DNA of 35,376 nt. Origin: a virus. Under the pieces are notes generated by a model. It was not told the DNA's origin and did not search any database. It saw only the letters and a program-made list of their open reading frames with translations. Location: the IMG/VR virus record IMGVR_UViG_3300009481_000045, positions 1 to 35,376 of that record; one strand, given 5' to 3'. Positions 1 to 10,400 of this stretch are shown here, piece by piece. A program made the translations under genes and the position numbers. The first letter of the stretch is position 1; each line of letters opens with the position of its first letter.

Positions 1-1311
1 ATAGGCTTCAACTTCACCAGAAACCACTATATCGTTAGCAAAATTTATGAATCCAATATCATCACCACTATTTGTAGCCACACCCGTAACAGTTAATGTT
101 GTCCCAGCTCCAGTCCCAGCAACCTCTAATGCACTATCAGGTGCCGTCGTTCCGATGCCGACTTTACCATCATTTGTAATTCTCATTCTTTCATTCGATA
201 AGGCATCTCCAGCCGTGACATTTCCATAATATGAATGAAATTTTATTCCCTCATCGGTTCCACCATAATCAAATACAATACCACGGTAACCAAAATAATT
301 ATGAGAAACTGCAACATCAAAATTCCCATCTGACCCAGCTGCTTTAAGATTATGACCAATTATTGATTCTGAACTTCCACCAGTTTGTCCAAGATGTAAA
401 TTAGCAATACCACCACCAACCAACACATTAGCGACATTAGCGGTTAGAGCTACTTGTAATTGTGCAGATGGATTTGTCGTTCCGATACCCAACTTATTAT
501 TAATGTAACCGGCTCCAAATGAACCAGTAGAAGTTGATGAACCACTTATGTTTGTAAACTCTCCTTCTTGAGCCACAGCATTTAGTGTTGAAAATGGTAA
601 ATCGTGTGTATGGTCACCTTTTGCATATTTAACTTCTGAAACTGTCCCAGGTGAAGCTGTTGTTCCTATATCACTTGGAGTCTCAGTAAATGGTTCTAAA
701 TTAGTTGTTACCATTTGACCAAATGCCGTAACATCACCATACACTTGTAAATCATCTACCACGATTGTTTCTACTTCTACCGCTCCACCTTTAATATCAA
801 TACCATCCTTGTCAGCTCTAATATATTTATTTGGTGAGTTCCATACCAATAAACCGTCCTGAGTTAATTCTGAATGTGGAGTATGTACTTTTAGAGTCAA
901 ACTGTCATATTTAACATTAACTGATGGACTTCCTCCACCTGTATTGGTAGTTGATGTATATGAAGCTGTTGAATTGACAGAACCCGTTATTATCATTTTT
1001 AACGCTACGGCATCTGTATCTAACCCAGCTACAAAACTTTTAGTTGCATATGCATCAGCGGGTAAATTGGGAGAATAAAATTGTTTTGGGTAATTACTAT
1101 TTATGCGTTGCCAAGTAGGAGCCGTTCTACTATCAGTAGCATAATACAAATCAACGAATTGTGATGTGAATGCACTATTACCCACCGACCCTCTGGTTAA
1201 AAACGATACTTCTACTGTGTTACCTTGTGTAAATGTTACTCCGATACTTGAAGTAACAGATTGTGACATTTCAAATTGAAAACTATTTACCCGTGTCATT
1301 TGTCCTGACAT
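1..1311 (-). CDS. Tail-fibre protein, fourth of the series (3' end beyond window)
   Basis: The frame runs 437 codons from an ATG at 1311 to the left edge without a stop, so the C-terminus is missing. An AGGAG lies at 1319-1323, 7 bases before the start. Residues 1-140 resemble the N-termini of the two fibre proteins just upstream: a Q-S-V-T-S-S motif near residue 17, then a beta-rich stretch closing at V-K-Y-D-S. Next comes the shared neck, with S-P-N-K-Y-I-R-A-D followed by G-D-H-T-H and A-V-A-Q-E-G-E-F. Two VGIGT-type motifs follow (L-G-I-G-T-T-N-P and V-G-I-G-T-T-A-P), typical of trimeric phage fibre shafts. I infer a long-tail-fibre subunit whose N-terminus docks onto the preceding fibre protein. 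Whether it carries a receptor-binding tip or an S74-type chaperone cannot be seen. Confidence 0.85.
   Translation of the reverse strand, partial: MSGQMTRVNSFQFEMSQSVTSSIGVTFTQGNTVEVSFLTRGSVGNSAFTSQFVDLYYATDSRTAPTWQRINSNYPKQFYSPNLPADAYATKSFVAGLDTDAVALKMIITGSVNSTASYTSTTNTGGGSPSVNVKYDSLTLKVHTPHSELTQDGLLVWNSPNKYIRADKDGIDIKGGAVEVETIVVDDLQVYGDVTAFGQMVTTNLEPFTETPSDIGTTASPGTVSEVKYAKGDHTHDLPFSTLNAVAQEGEFTNISGSSTSTGSFGAGYINNKLGIGTTNPSAQLQVALTANVANVLVGGGIANLHLGQTGGSSESIIGHNLKAAGSDGNFDVAVSHNYFGYRGIVFDYGGTDEGIKFHSYYGNVTAGDALSNERMRITNDGKVGIGTTAPDSALEVAGTGAGTTLTVTGVATNSGDDIGFINFANDIVVSGEVEAY
518..619. repeat. 102-base direct repeat, copy 1
   Basis: This stretch is identical, base for base, to 6627-6728 in the neighbouring fibre gene. 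It encodes the neck segment around G-D-H-T-H and A-V-A-Q-E-G-E-F. Perfect identity between otherwise diverged paralogues suggests recent duplication or gene conversion. Confidence 0.95.
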
Positions 1312-1363
1312 TTATCTACTCCTGTCTTATACATATATATAATGAATATTATTTTTAATGAAT

Positions 1364-4300
1364 TTATGAACTTTGTCCTCCACCAGCTCCCTGTTCAGCT
1401 GAAACAAAAATTTCAAAACAATTAGCGCCTGTTCCTGGTGCTGAACTCGTGACATTCATAGTCACCGACCCCGAATTCCATAATTCAGCTGTAATTCCAT
1501 CATTAGTACTTATTATACTAAAATGTGATACAGTTGTAGAACCGTCTGAATCATCCTCAAACCCACCATTGAGAAGTAAGTTAGATGCTACACCAGTAAC
1601 ACTACTCAAACTACCACTACCAACTCGGACTCGTTCATTATTATCAGAATCGAATACTAGCAGTGATGATGACAATGCATTAATTTCAGTAGTATCACTC
1701 TGTAATACTCCGTTGGTTATTGACCATCCACCAATGTTCCCTTCACTTGAAGATATTGTTCCAGTCAAATCTACATTGGATGCTGTTATGTTTCCAGTAT
1801 GGTCGACTTGGAATTTACTTGAACTTATAGCATAAGTTTGAGATGAATCTGCTATTTCAAAACCAGTGGTTAAAAGTTTATTTGTGTCGATTGTCCATCC
1901 ACCAATGTTTCCTTCACTTGAAGATATTGTCCCACTTACGGTTAATGTAGACCCATCAAATGATAGTGCTGCATTTACAGAACCACTTCCACCCAAATGT
2001 AAATGACCAGTGTTCAAATCAATAAGAGAACCAACTGTACTATTATTCCAATTGTTTGATTTAATTGTACCAGTCTGTATATTATCACCTGAAATTTTTG
2101 TTCCAGTCGAATCAATCTCTGTAACTTTTATATAATCGATATATACTGAACCTGACTCATAAGCGTAATTGGTTATAACCAGTGGAGTGAAATATTTAAC
2201 ATCATCTCCACCAGAACCTGAAGCTACGACACCGGGGTCTAAAATATTTGAGTGCTGGAAACCCGGACCTCCAGTTATTCTTCCCTGTCTACCTTTAAAA
2301 TAACCTTTATGAATTTCCCAATCAGTACCTACATTTCTATTCGCCATAGCAAAATAATGTTGAGAACTAAAAGAATCGATAGCTGGACTATGAGTACTAA
2401 CTTTTGTCACTCCATCAGCTTGATATGCAGTTATACCACAATACACCGTACCATCACCTTCTGAGTGCTTAACTCTAATTTCTAACTCGTATAACGAATG
2501 TGAATTGAATGGTATTAGTTTATTACTACTTAACCAAACCATATCATCATCAGAGTTATCACCACATTTTAATGCTTTATTACCTTGAATCTCTCCCACC
2601 GAACTTTGCAAACTGGGTGTAGCGTAGTTACTTGCATGATAATAGTACCACCCGTTTCCAGAACCGTCTGTTTTAGGATTATTACCACCATCAATCGATT
2701 GAGCGGTTGAATAACTTGACCAATCTTCAAAAAATAGTGTATTATATTCAGTTTGACCAGCTATAGTAACATCGGCTCCGATTGTTACAGAACCTGTTAT
2801 ATCTAAATTACCACTTGTATCCCAATTTATTGCTCCACTTGCTAAATGACCTTCACCAGAACCACTTAATGTTATTTCATCACCAGAACCAAGAGTTATT
2901 TTTTCAGCTGAAGAATCAAGTGTAATATTACCTTTCGAGAATGTAGATGCATCAAAATCCCAACCAGCTATAGAATTTCTCTGTTCACCTAAATCAAAAA
3001 TAGTTGTACCTGTAGAATCTTTACCTTGTATGCCATAAGTGTCCGTAGATATTTGACCGACTCGAATGTTTACAGTATTAGAAGCACTTCCCGTTCTTGT
3101 TGTAATTATTTTGTTATCGGCATCAATTGATATACCACCATTACTATCTACAGCTGATAAGTTACCTGCGTTAATATCCCAACTAGCTATTTTACCAGCA
3201 CTTGCAGTCATTTCACCAGTTTCAGAAACGAAGAAATGAGATGCAGATATTTGACCACCATCTATTTCCATAACTGGAATAGTAGAACCACTGAGTATAA
3301 TCTTACCCTCACCAATTGAAATTCTTTTATTTGTAGAAGATATATCCAAATCTACTGCATCTAATTCAAATGTTGATGTATTAATTCCAACTCCACTACC
3401 AGATAGATTTATTTGGGAAGCTGTTATTTGTAAAACTCCACTCTCAAACTTTATCTGGTCATTAGATGGATTACCAACTCTAAAATCACCACTACCACTC
3501 AGAAAGATACCACTACTTAAACCTATTGTCATATCAGTAGCGTTATCACCCAATCTAATTGACCTATTTGAAGAATCAACAACAAAACTTTGGTCACTTG
3601 ACGATAGTGCTGTTGCTGTTATACCAAATCCACCTATCTCACCAAATGTAGCTTTTATACCACCAGTTAAATATACATTTTGTGAATATAATCCATAACC
3701 CGATAATGTACCAAATGTAGTATCATTTATACCTGCTAATTTACCAAGTCTAACCTTAATATTATTATCTGAGTTAAAATCACTATGAGCAGTTACACCA
3801 TCAATTACATCGATATATGGAGCATTGTCATCATCTGCAGTCATATAAACTGCACCTTGTCTGGTATTATCTGAGGTATTACCTATTCTGACATAATCAA
3901 ATCCACCACTTGGAGGTGTAGTCTCGTGTGACCCTGTTATAGCAACTAACGACCCGCTATTAGAAACAGAAACAACAATTAAATCAGATTTAAATGAAGT
4001 GTTACCTTGGTAGCGTTGAGCTCTAATTAAATCACCTTCAACAAAACCATGTCCATATATATTTGAACCAGTGTCAAAAAATAATGAGTATGATGGTGAA
4101 GCTTCCATTGAAGCTGATATTGTTTTTCCAGTCGAACTTACCCACAATGAACCATTTGTAGCTCTAACTTGCTGTACCATTAATTCATAAACATTCATTG
4201 TTCCACGAACTGTCAATTCATCAAGACTTAATCCCCAACCATCACCTGATTCATTATCTATTCTCCACCCATAACCACCAAAACCACTAGCGAATGATGA

Positions 4301-7300
4301 AGTTCCTACTGAATCTTTGAATGCTGCATTTCCAACAACATCGAGTTTATATGCTGGTGATGGTGTTCCTATACCGACATTGCCACTATTTTCGATACGC
4401 ATTTTTTCATCACCACTAACCCCTATCCTTATAGGGTTAGAATTACCTGAATATAGAAGAACATCACCACTCCTCGCTGATATGCTGAATTGGGAACCTG
4501 CTGTATCTTTAATAAATATCTCCGCAGTGTCATCATTTTCTATATGTAATCCTTTACCCCCATAATATAAAGTTGGGTCGGTTGTTCCGATTCCAACATT
4601 ACCACTTCCACTGACATAAAATTTACCAAGTAATCCAACTCGTGTATCTACTCCACCTGTTATGTCAAATAAATTATCTGCACTATCGTCAGTAATTTTC
4701 ATTACTACATTTGTACCATCATCACTATTAAAGATTATACCTTCACCAGGGTCTGATATACTTATAGAATCCGCATCAACTATTCGTTGGTTATTCATAT
4801 TAAGTGGACTACTACCATATGGTAGGTTTGCCATATTTAAACTACCACTAATATACATAGAACCAGTAAATATATGAGTATCATCACCAGTATCACCAAA
4901 CCGTGTCGAACCACTTGAAAATGATTGTGTTAAATGTGTAACAGAAGAAGAAACGATATATCGTTGAGCTATAATATCACCTGTAGCTCGTATATCACCT
5001 TCTACATCGAGTTTATAATCTGGAGTTGATGTTCCGATTCCAACACTACCTGAATTATTAATTGTTTGAGCTAAAATGGTATTAACATAAATTCTAAAAT
5101 CTTCATTTGTACTTGTACCTCCGGCTGAACCAACCTTTATCCAAAAAGCTCGTTCGGTTGTTTCCAATACACCTCTGGAGTTGTTGCCGTCTTGAATAAG
5201 TGAAGTAATATTACCAGTTTGACCAGTGTGTTTTATAAACAACCCCCTCGTAGTAGCATTCGCCTGACCATCTATTTCAATATCTCCTTTATTCACATCT
5301 AATAAAGCACTTGGGTCTGCTGTTCCGATACCAACATTACCATCTTTTAATACCAGAGTATTGTTTGTAGGACTACCCGTACCATATATTTTAAATGGAG
5401 TTTTAGAACTAAGTGCATCGTAAATCTCAAATGTATTAGTAGTACCTTTTCCCATCACCGAATAATCAGATACATTTGTCTTCATTCTATATATAGCATT
5501 ACCTGTTGTAGTAGTAACCCCTACCCTTGTCGCAGAAGTCGTTCCAAGTACCTCTAACTTTTCATCTGGACTTGTAGTTCCGATTCCGACATTAGCACCA
5601 TTAGTTCCATTTAATATTAAATTCCCATCGTGTTGTAATTCTAATTCAGCTCCAGCTGTTCCAATATAAGTTATTAGAAAGTCACTATTGTCATTATTAT
5701 CATCAAAATACATTCTAACATCATCATGCGCATTTTCAAACAATAAACCACTGTCATTACCTCCACTTCCATTTAAATGCAGCAATGTTTGTGGATTTGT
5801 TGTTCCGATACCAATCATCTTATCTGTGATGTCGGCGTGAAAAAATGGGGTGATACTTGCATTATTTACCGATGATGAATAAAATTGAATCTTAGAATTG
5901 TCACCAACCATCCAAGTTTTTAAATTTGATTTAAAAACTAATCCTTCATCTAATGAAAATTCCGTCAGAGAACCCGTCTTGTATAACTGAGAATTTCCAT
6001 ATCCCGAAGCTTCACCCACACCTCTTAAAGTGTTAAATACTATACCTGCGTATTGACTTGAAACATCACTCGATTCAATCCATAGCGCAGTCGAATTTGA
6101 ACTTGATAGATGTAATATGCCTGATGGGTCGTTTGTTCCAATTCCGACATTTCCATCTGATTTCAAAAATAATGTATCTATTGTTGGAGGTGCACCTGTA
6201 GATGCACCATATCCAAGTGTCATACCACTAGCGGCTTCAGTATAATATGTCATATAGGCATTATTACCATCAAATCCAAATGAATTAAAATAACCACTTG
6301 GTGATTTTTCAAGAGTTAATGTTTTATCAGTATTAAGAACATGCAGTTTTGATATAGGACTTGTTTCTCCGAGTCCGACATCACCAGTACTATCAATAGT
6401 AACTGCGGCTTTTGTCTCTAACCCAGAACCTGTTGCTATTATAAATTTATCTAAACCATTATCATAACCCAATGAGTACTGAGCTGTTCCACTATCATAC
6501 CATCTAATAAATGAATCACCTGTCGATGCCTTTAAATTAATAATTGAACCATTAGAGTCTTCCAATGTAATATCTGTTGCGAATAAATCACCACTTGCAC
6601 TTATATCTTCTACTTCTACTCGTCCGAATGAACCAGTAGAAGTTGATGAACCACTTATGTTTGTAAACTCTCCTTCTTGAGCCACAGCATTTAGTGTTGA
6701 AAATGGTAAATCGTGTGTATGGTCACCTCGCGAATAAGCTATACTTGAACCCGCAGTTCCTCCAGTAGAAACAACCGTCAGTGGTGTATCATCGAATGGT
6801 GGATTAGCCGATGCTACAAAATCACCAAATACAGCAACATCACCATAAACTTCAAGTGCATCTGTTTTTATTGTATTAGCTTCAATTATACCACCTTTAA
6901 TATCAATACCATCTTTGTCAGCTCTAATATATCTGTTAGGTGATGTCCACACCATAATACCATCATCAGTTAATTCAGTAATTGATTTATGAGAAGCTAT
7001 CTGCAAGTCATCATAATCAATCGTTATTGCCGGTGTAGAAGTTATATTAGTTGTTGAGCTTTCATTCGAGGCTGTAAATACTGAACCAGTTATTATGGCC
7101 TTAACTGCCTGGACATCACTTGTAGGTGAAGTTGTAAAAACCTTAGTAGAAAAAGAACTCCCTATACCAAATGATTGTGGATAATTTTGAAATTGTGTCC
7201 AACTGAGTGATTCACTATCAGCACTATAATATAAGTCTACTTGTTGTGTAGTTTTATCAATTATACCACTAGCTTTAGCTTTAAATGAAAATTCAATCGA

Positions 7301-7369
7301 ATCAACGGCGTAAAAGCTACCAGTAACAGATTGTGATACTTCATAATTGAATTGATTTATTGTTGACAT
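1364..7369 (-). CDS. Giant tail-fibre protein, third of the series (2001 aa)
   Basis: The ATG at 7369 is preceded by TAGGAG at 9-10 bases. Residues 1-125 form the N-terminal half-domain shared with its neighbours (E-V-S-Q-S-V-T-G-S, D-S-I-E-F-S-F, closing I-D-Y-D-D). A neck with Y-I-R-A-D-K-D-G and G-D-H-T-H follows. The long shaft holds eight VGIGT-type motifs, such as V-G-I-G-T-T-S-P followed by L-x-V. Its C-terminal part has repeated G-x-I-G-G-W / S-I-A-G-W motifs. Residues about 1540-1755 look like a complete jelly-roll insert (F-F-E-D-W opening, Y-E-L-E-I-R-V-K core, V-Y-I-D-Y-I-K-V closing), a candidate glycan-binding module. The last 76 residues begin N-L-L-L-N-G-G-F-E and look like the first half of such a domain only. 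No S74 chaperone is seen. It is probably a trimeric fibre subunit at the cell-facing side of the tail. Confidence 0.88.
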   Translation of the reverse strand: MSTINQFNYEVSQSVTGSFYAVDSIEFSFKAKASGIIDKTTQQVDLYYSADSESLSWTQFQNYPQSFGIGSSFSTKVFTTSPTSDVQAVKAIITGSVFTASNESSTTNITSTPAITIDYDDLQIASHKSITELTDDGIMVWTSPNRYIRADKDGIDIKGGIIEANTIKTDALEVYGDVAVFGDFVASANPPFDDTPLTVVSTGGTAGSSIAYSRGDHTHDLPFSTLNAVAQEGEFTNISGSSTSTGSFGRVEVEDISASGDLFATDITLEDSNGSIINLKASTGDSFIRWYDSGTAQYSLGYDNGLDKFIIATGSGLETKAAVTIDSTGDVGLGETSPISKLHVLNTDKTLTLEKSPSGYFNSFGFDGNNAYMTYYTEAASGMTLGYGASTGAPPTIDTLFLKSDGNVGIGTNDPSGILHLSSSNSTALWIESSDVSSQYAGIVFNTLRGVGEASGYGNSQLYKTGSLTEFSLDEGLVFKSNLKTWMVGDNSKIQFYSSSVNNASITPFFHADITDKMIGIGTTNPQTLLHLNGSGGNDSGLLFENAHDDVRMYFDDNNDNSDFLITYIGTAGAELELQHDGNLILNGTNGANVGIGTTSPDEKLEVLGTTSATRVGVTTTTGNAIYRMKTNVSDYSVMGKGTTNTFEIYDALSSKTPFKIYGTGSPTNNTLVLKDGNVGIGTADPSALLDVNKGDIEIDGQANATTRGLFIKHTGQTGNITSLIQDGNNSRGVLETTERAFWIKVGSAGGTSTNEDFRIYVNTILAQTINNSGSVGIGTSTPDYKLDVEGDIRATGDIIAQRYIVSSSVTHLTQSFSSGSTRFGDTGDDTHIFTGSMYISGSLNMANLPYGSSPLNMNNQRIVDADSISISDPGEGIIFNSDDGTNVVMKITDDSADNLFDITGGVDTRVGLLGKFYVSGSGNVGIGTTDPTLYYGGKGLHIENDDTAEIFIKDTAGSQFSISARSGDVLLYSGNSNPIRIGVSGDEKMRIENSGNVGIGTPSPAYKLDVVGNAAFKDSVGTSSFASGFGGYGWRIDNESGDGWGLSLDELTVRGTMNVYELMVQQVRATNGSLWVSSTGKTISASMEASPSYSLFFDTGSNIYGHGFVEGDLIRAQRYQGNTSFKSDLIVVSVSNSGSLVAITGSHETTPPSGGFDYVRIGNTSDNTRQGAVYMTADDDNAPYIDVIDGVTAHSDFNSDNNIKVRLGKLAGINDTTFGTLSGYGLYSQNVYLTGGIKATFGEIGGFGITATALSSSDQSFVVDSSNRSIRLGDNATDMTIGLSSGIFLSGSGDFRVGNPSNDQIKFESGVLQITASQINLSGSGVGINTSTFELDAVDLDISSTNKRISIGEGKIILSGSTIPVMEIDGGQISASHFFVSETGEMTASAGKIASWDINAGNLSAVDSNGGISIDADNKIITTRTGSASNTVNIRVGQISTDTYGIQGKDSTGTTIFDLGEQRNSIAGWDFDASTFSKGNITLDSSAEKITLGSGDEITLSGSGEGHLASGAINWDTSGNLDITGSVTIGADVTIAGQTEYNTLFFEDWSSYSTAQSIDGGNNPKTDGSGNGWYYYHASNYATPSLQSSVGEIQGNKALKCGDNSDDDMVWLSSNKLIPFNSHSLYELEIRVKHSEGDGTVYCGITAYQADGVTKVSTHSPAIDSFSSQHYFAMANRNVGTDWEIHKGYFKGRQGRITGGPGFQHSNILDPGVVASGSGGDDVKYFTPLVITNYAYESGSVYIDYIKVTEIDSTGTKISGDNIQTGTIKSNNWNNSTVGSLIDLNTGHLHLGGSGSVNAALSFDGSTLTVSGTISSSEGNIGGWTIDTNKLLTTGFEIADSSQTYAISSSKFQVDHTGNITASNVDLTGTISSSEGNIGGWSITNGVLQSDTTEINALSSSLLVFDSDNNERVRVGSGSLSSVTGVASNLLLNGGFEDDSDGSTTVSHFSIISTNDGITAELWNSGSVTMNVTSSAPGTGANCFEIFVSAEQGAGGGQSS
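3185..3267. repeat. 83-base near-identical repeat, copy 1
   Basis: It matches 8841-8923 with 3 mismatches in 83 bases. It encodes a fibre segment around S-H-F-F-V-S-E-T-G followed by T-A-S-A-G-K-I-A, just before a G-W repeat. It marks shared modules of two fibre paralogues. Confidence 0.9.
4258..4333. repeat. 76-base direct repeat, copy 1
   Basis: This is identical over 76 bases to 9968-10043 in the upstream fibre gene. It encodes the segment G-N-A-A-F-K-D-S-V-G-T-S-S-F and the G-F-G-G-Y-G-W-R-I that follows, immediately after the last VGIGT motif of each protein. Confidence 0.95.
6627..6728. repeat. 102-base direct repeat, copy 2
   Basis: Identical to 518-619. It lies at the same place, the neck after the N-terminal half-domain, in the paralogous fibre gene. 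Confidence 0.95.
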
Positions 7370-7402
7370 TTGTAATAACTCCTATTTAAAACTGTTGCTT
7401 AC

Positions 7403-7415
7403 TAAATTATTTATA
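7403..7415 (-). promoter_or_regulatory. T4-late-like promoter candidate for the third fibre gene
   Basis: The minus strand reads TATAAATAATTTA just after the stop of the upstream fibre gene, about 35 bases before the ATG at 7369. TATAAATA is the T4 late promoter consensus. The whole 13-mer is identical to the one at 16328-16340 upstream of the first fibre gene. The octamer alone would occur by chance in DNA this A+T-rich. The 13-base match in two intergenic gaps is the stronger evidence. Confidence 0.6.
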
Positions 7416-7418
7416 CAG

Positions 7419-10400
7419 TTAATTACCTGCATTTGAGGTTCCACTGCTCACAGCTATTCTAAAACTATTGCTATTAGATGTTCCGGTTCCAGTTGAGACA
7501 GTAACAGAAATATCCCTACCACTTATTATACCAGATGGGTAAGAAAATCTATCACCACTTGTATGAGTTGAAGAAGAAAACCACCCTTCAATACCACTTT
7601 CAAAGCCAGAATTGGAAAAGAGATTTTCACCATCTCCTGTTACTTGACTTAAGCTTCCACTACCTACCTTTACAACCTGCCTATCTAACACATCTTTAAG
7701 GAATAAAGATTGTGAAGGAGCATTTAATGAAAGTTTATCATTGTATATGCTATCAAAATCGAAATCCCAACCTGCTATAGATTGTGTAGCTTCATCAACT
7801 TGTATTAATGGTTTACTTGTTCCTCCAGTTATATTATGTCTAACTACCGATAATCCAGTATTTCCTGTAAAACTTCCGTTTGCCCAAGTTTGTCCTAAAG
7901 AAGCTATCATAATTCCATAATCAGCTGATTCGGATGTAAGTGCTGTAACTAATACTGAACTTGAAACTGACCATAATTCTAATGAACCACCATCAAGTTT
8001 CCCATCAGATAAATCCCAACCCCCAATATTACCTGCAGTTGATGTAAGAGTTCCACTTAAATCTACATTCGATGCTGTCATATTTCCATTCTTTAGGTGG
8101 AAACTTGAAGCTGATATTTCTATATCAGTACTACTACTTATAAAACTTGTACCCAAATCACCTAACATAAATGATGGTGTTAATATTTCTACATTTGAAC
8201 CACTTGCCGTTAAATTCTCTGTTATAATATTTATATCACTACCACTTAAATTTACATTTGAGGATGTTATTTGCAATGAACTGTCAGTTGAATTGAATTT
8301 TATAGCTGAAGTGTTATCACCTATATTTACTTTGATGTTACCATTCTCCGATGCTAAATAGAACCCCGCGTCAGAGTCAGTAAAACTACTTTTAGCAGTA
8401 GTATATATTCTAGCATTATTGGAATCTACACTCAATCTGAGCTTGTCACTCAAACTAATATACGGTTCACCTGTGGCACCATGTAGTGTGATTGCATCTA
8501 ATGTTATTTTACTGGTAGCTGAATCAATTGATAGTCCAGTAGCATTTAAATTAAACTCACTTGAACTCATAACCAGTCCAGTAGATGAACCACTAATATA
8601 TGAATCATCACTACCGAAGAAAAAGTTAGGTGTTAGGATATTTACATCACTACCACTAATATCTACTTTGGAAGCAGTTATTTGTAAATTACCACTCGAA
8701 TCCCAACTCATTGATTGATTAGCTACATAACCTTCCCCACTACCACTCAGTAAAATACCACTACCAAGTGTTATCTGCTCATCGACCGAATCAAGTGTCA
8801 CATTACCATTTGATAATGACGATGTGTCTATAACCCAACCAGCTATTTTACCAGCACTTGCAGTTATTTCACCAGTTTCAGAAACGAAGAAATGAGATGC
8901 CGAAATTTGACCACCATCTATTTTGATTACTGGGACGGTAGAACCACTGAGTATTAACTTACCTTCACCTAAATCAATTGAACGACTGAATGCTGATATA
9001 TCTAAACCAGATGAGTTTAATTCAAAGTTCTCTGTTTCTATTTCAACACCACTACCTTTTAAGTTTATATAAGACGCTGTCAGTTCTAAACCACTCGTGG
9101 TTGTAAATTTAAGTTGACCTATAGTTGAATCTGTGGGACTTCCTACTCTAAAATCACCACTTCCACTCATAAATATACCAGTTCCATTTGCAAATGTCAT
9201 GGTATCAGCATTAGTTCCTAATTTCATTGATACATCACTTGAGCTCAAAATGAAAGTATTATCAGATGATGATAGTGCAGTACTACTTATCCCAAAACCA
9301 CCTATCTCACCGAACGAAGCTCGTATTCCACCTTCAAGATACACATTGTCAGAATATAACCCATAATTATTCGGTGTAGCTCCTAAATCTCCCCAAACAG
9401 TAGAACTTATACCATCAAGTTTTCCGAGCCTAGCTTTTATGTTATTGTCTGCATTGAAATCTGCGTGAGCACTTACACCATCAATAATGTCAATATAGGG
9501 TGCCTCATCATCATCCGAAGTTAAATATACGGCTCCTTGTCTTGATTGACTTGTAGTGTTACCAATCCTAACATAATCAAATCCACCACTCGGAGGTGTA
9601 TTCCCTGTCGAAGATGTTACCGTTGTCAATGAACCACTATTTCCTACAGAAGTTACAATCAAATCAGAACGAGTTACTACATCTTCCGAAGCTCCACCCT
9701 GAAATCTCTGAGCTCTAATTAAATCACCTTCAACAAAACCGTGCCCATATACATTTGAACCGGTGTCAAATTGTAATGAAAAGGTAGCTGGAGAATCTTC
9801 TACTACTGTATCAACTTTTCCAGTTGAACTAATCCATACTGAACCGTTGGTTGCTCTTAATTGTTGGATTAATAATTCATAAATTTTCATTTGTCCACGA
9901 ACTGTTAAGTTATCAACAGATAATCCCCAACCTTCACTACCACTAGCTCCCGCTTCGCCTGTGTTACCTATTCTCCACCCATAACCACCAAAACCACTAG
10001 CGAATGATGAAGTTCCTACTGAATCTTTGAATGCTGCATTTCCGATAACATCGAGTTTATAATCTGGAGTTGTTGTTCCGATACCGATTTCATCAATAAT
10101 AAGTTTACCACTCCCGTGTATACTACCAGATACATCTAATTCGTATTGTGGTAATGCCTTACCGACACCTAATCTACTGTCAATTTTATCGCTGTTACTG
10201 TTTACCCCTATTAACACATTTGAAGTCCCATCGGTTGTATTTGGTATAAACCTTAAATCAGACCCTTCAAGTGATATACTAAAAGACTTGTCTGTATCAG
10301 TTCTTTTTAATGTTAATAGTGAAGAGCCATTTGGGTCTTCTATGAGTACATTAGAATCGGTCGAACTTGTTATATGAAGTGTTGCGGATGGATTTGTCGT

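Noticed and set aside
4330-6400. Regularly recurring short motif that might be a CRISPR array or tandem DNA repeat
   Set aside because: The recurrence is the protein motif V-G-I-G-T-x-x-P in frame, with irregular spacing and varied codons. There are no constant repeats or unique spacers.
7390-7420. Inverted repeat AACTGT...ACAGTT between two fibre genes
   Set aside because: The stem is only 6 bp with a 19-base loop and a short T-run. It encloses the promoter candidate, so chance or a weak regulatory role is as likely as termination.
8419-8718. Plus-strand reading frames opposite the fibre and baseplate genes (also 1449-1835, 12823-13128, 23126-23476, 27400-27714, 32808-33113)
   Set aside because: They lie fully antisense to long well-supported genes, have no convincing ribosome sites, and their sequences look like the complement of repetitive Ser/Thr/Gly-rich coding.
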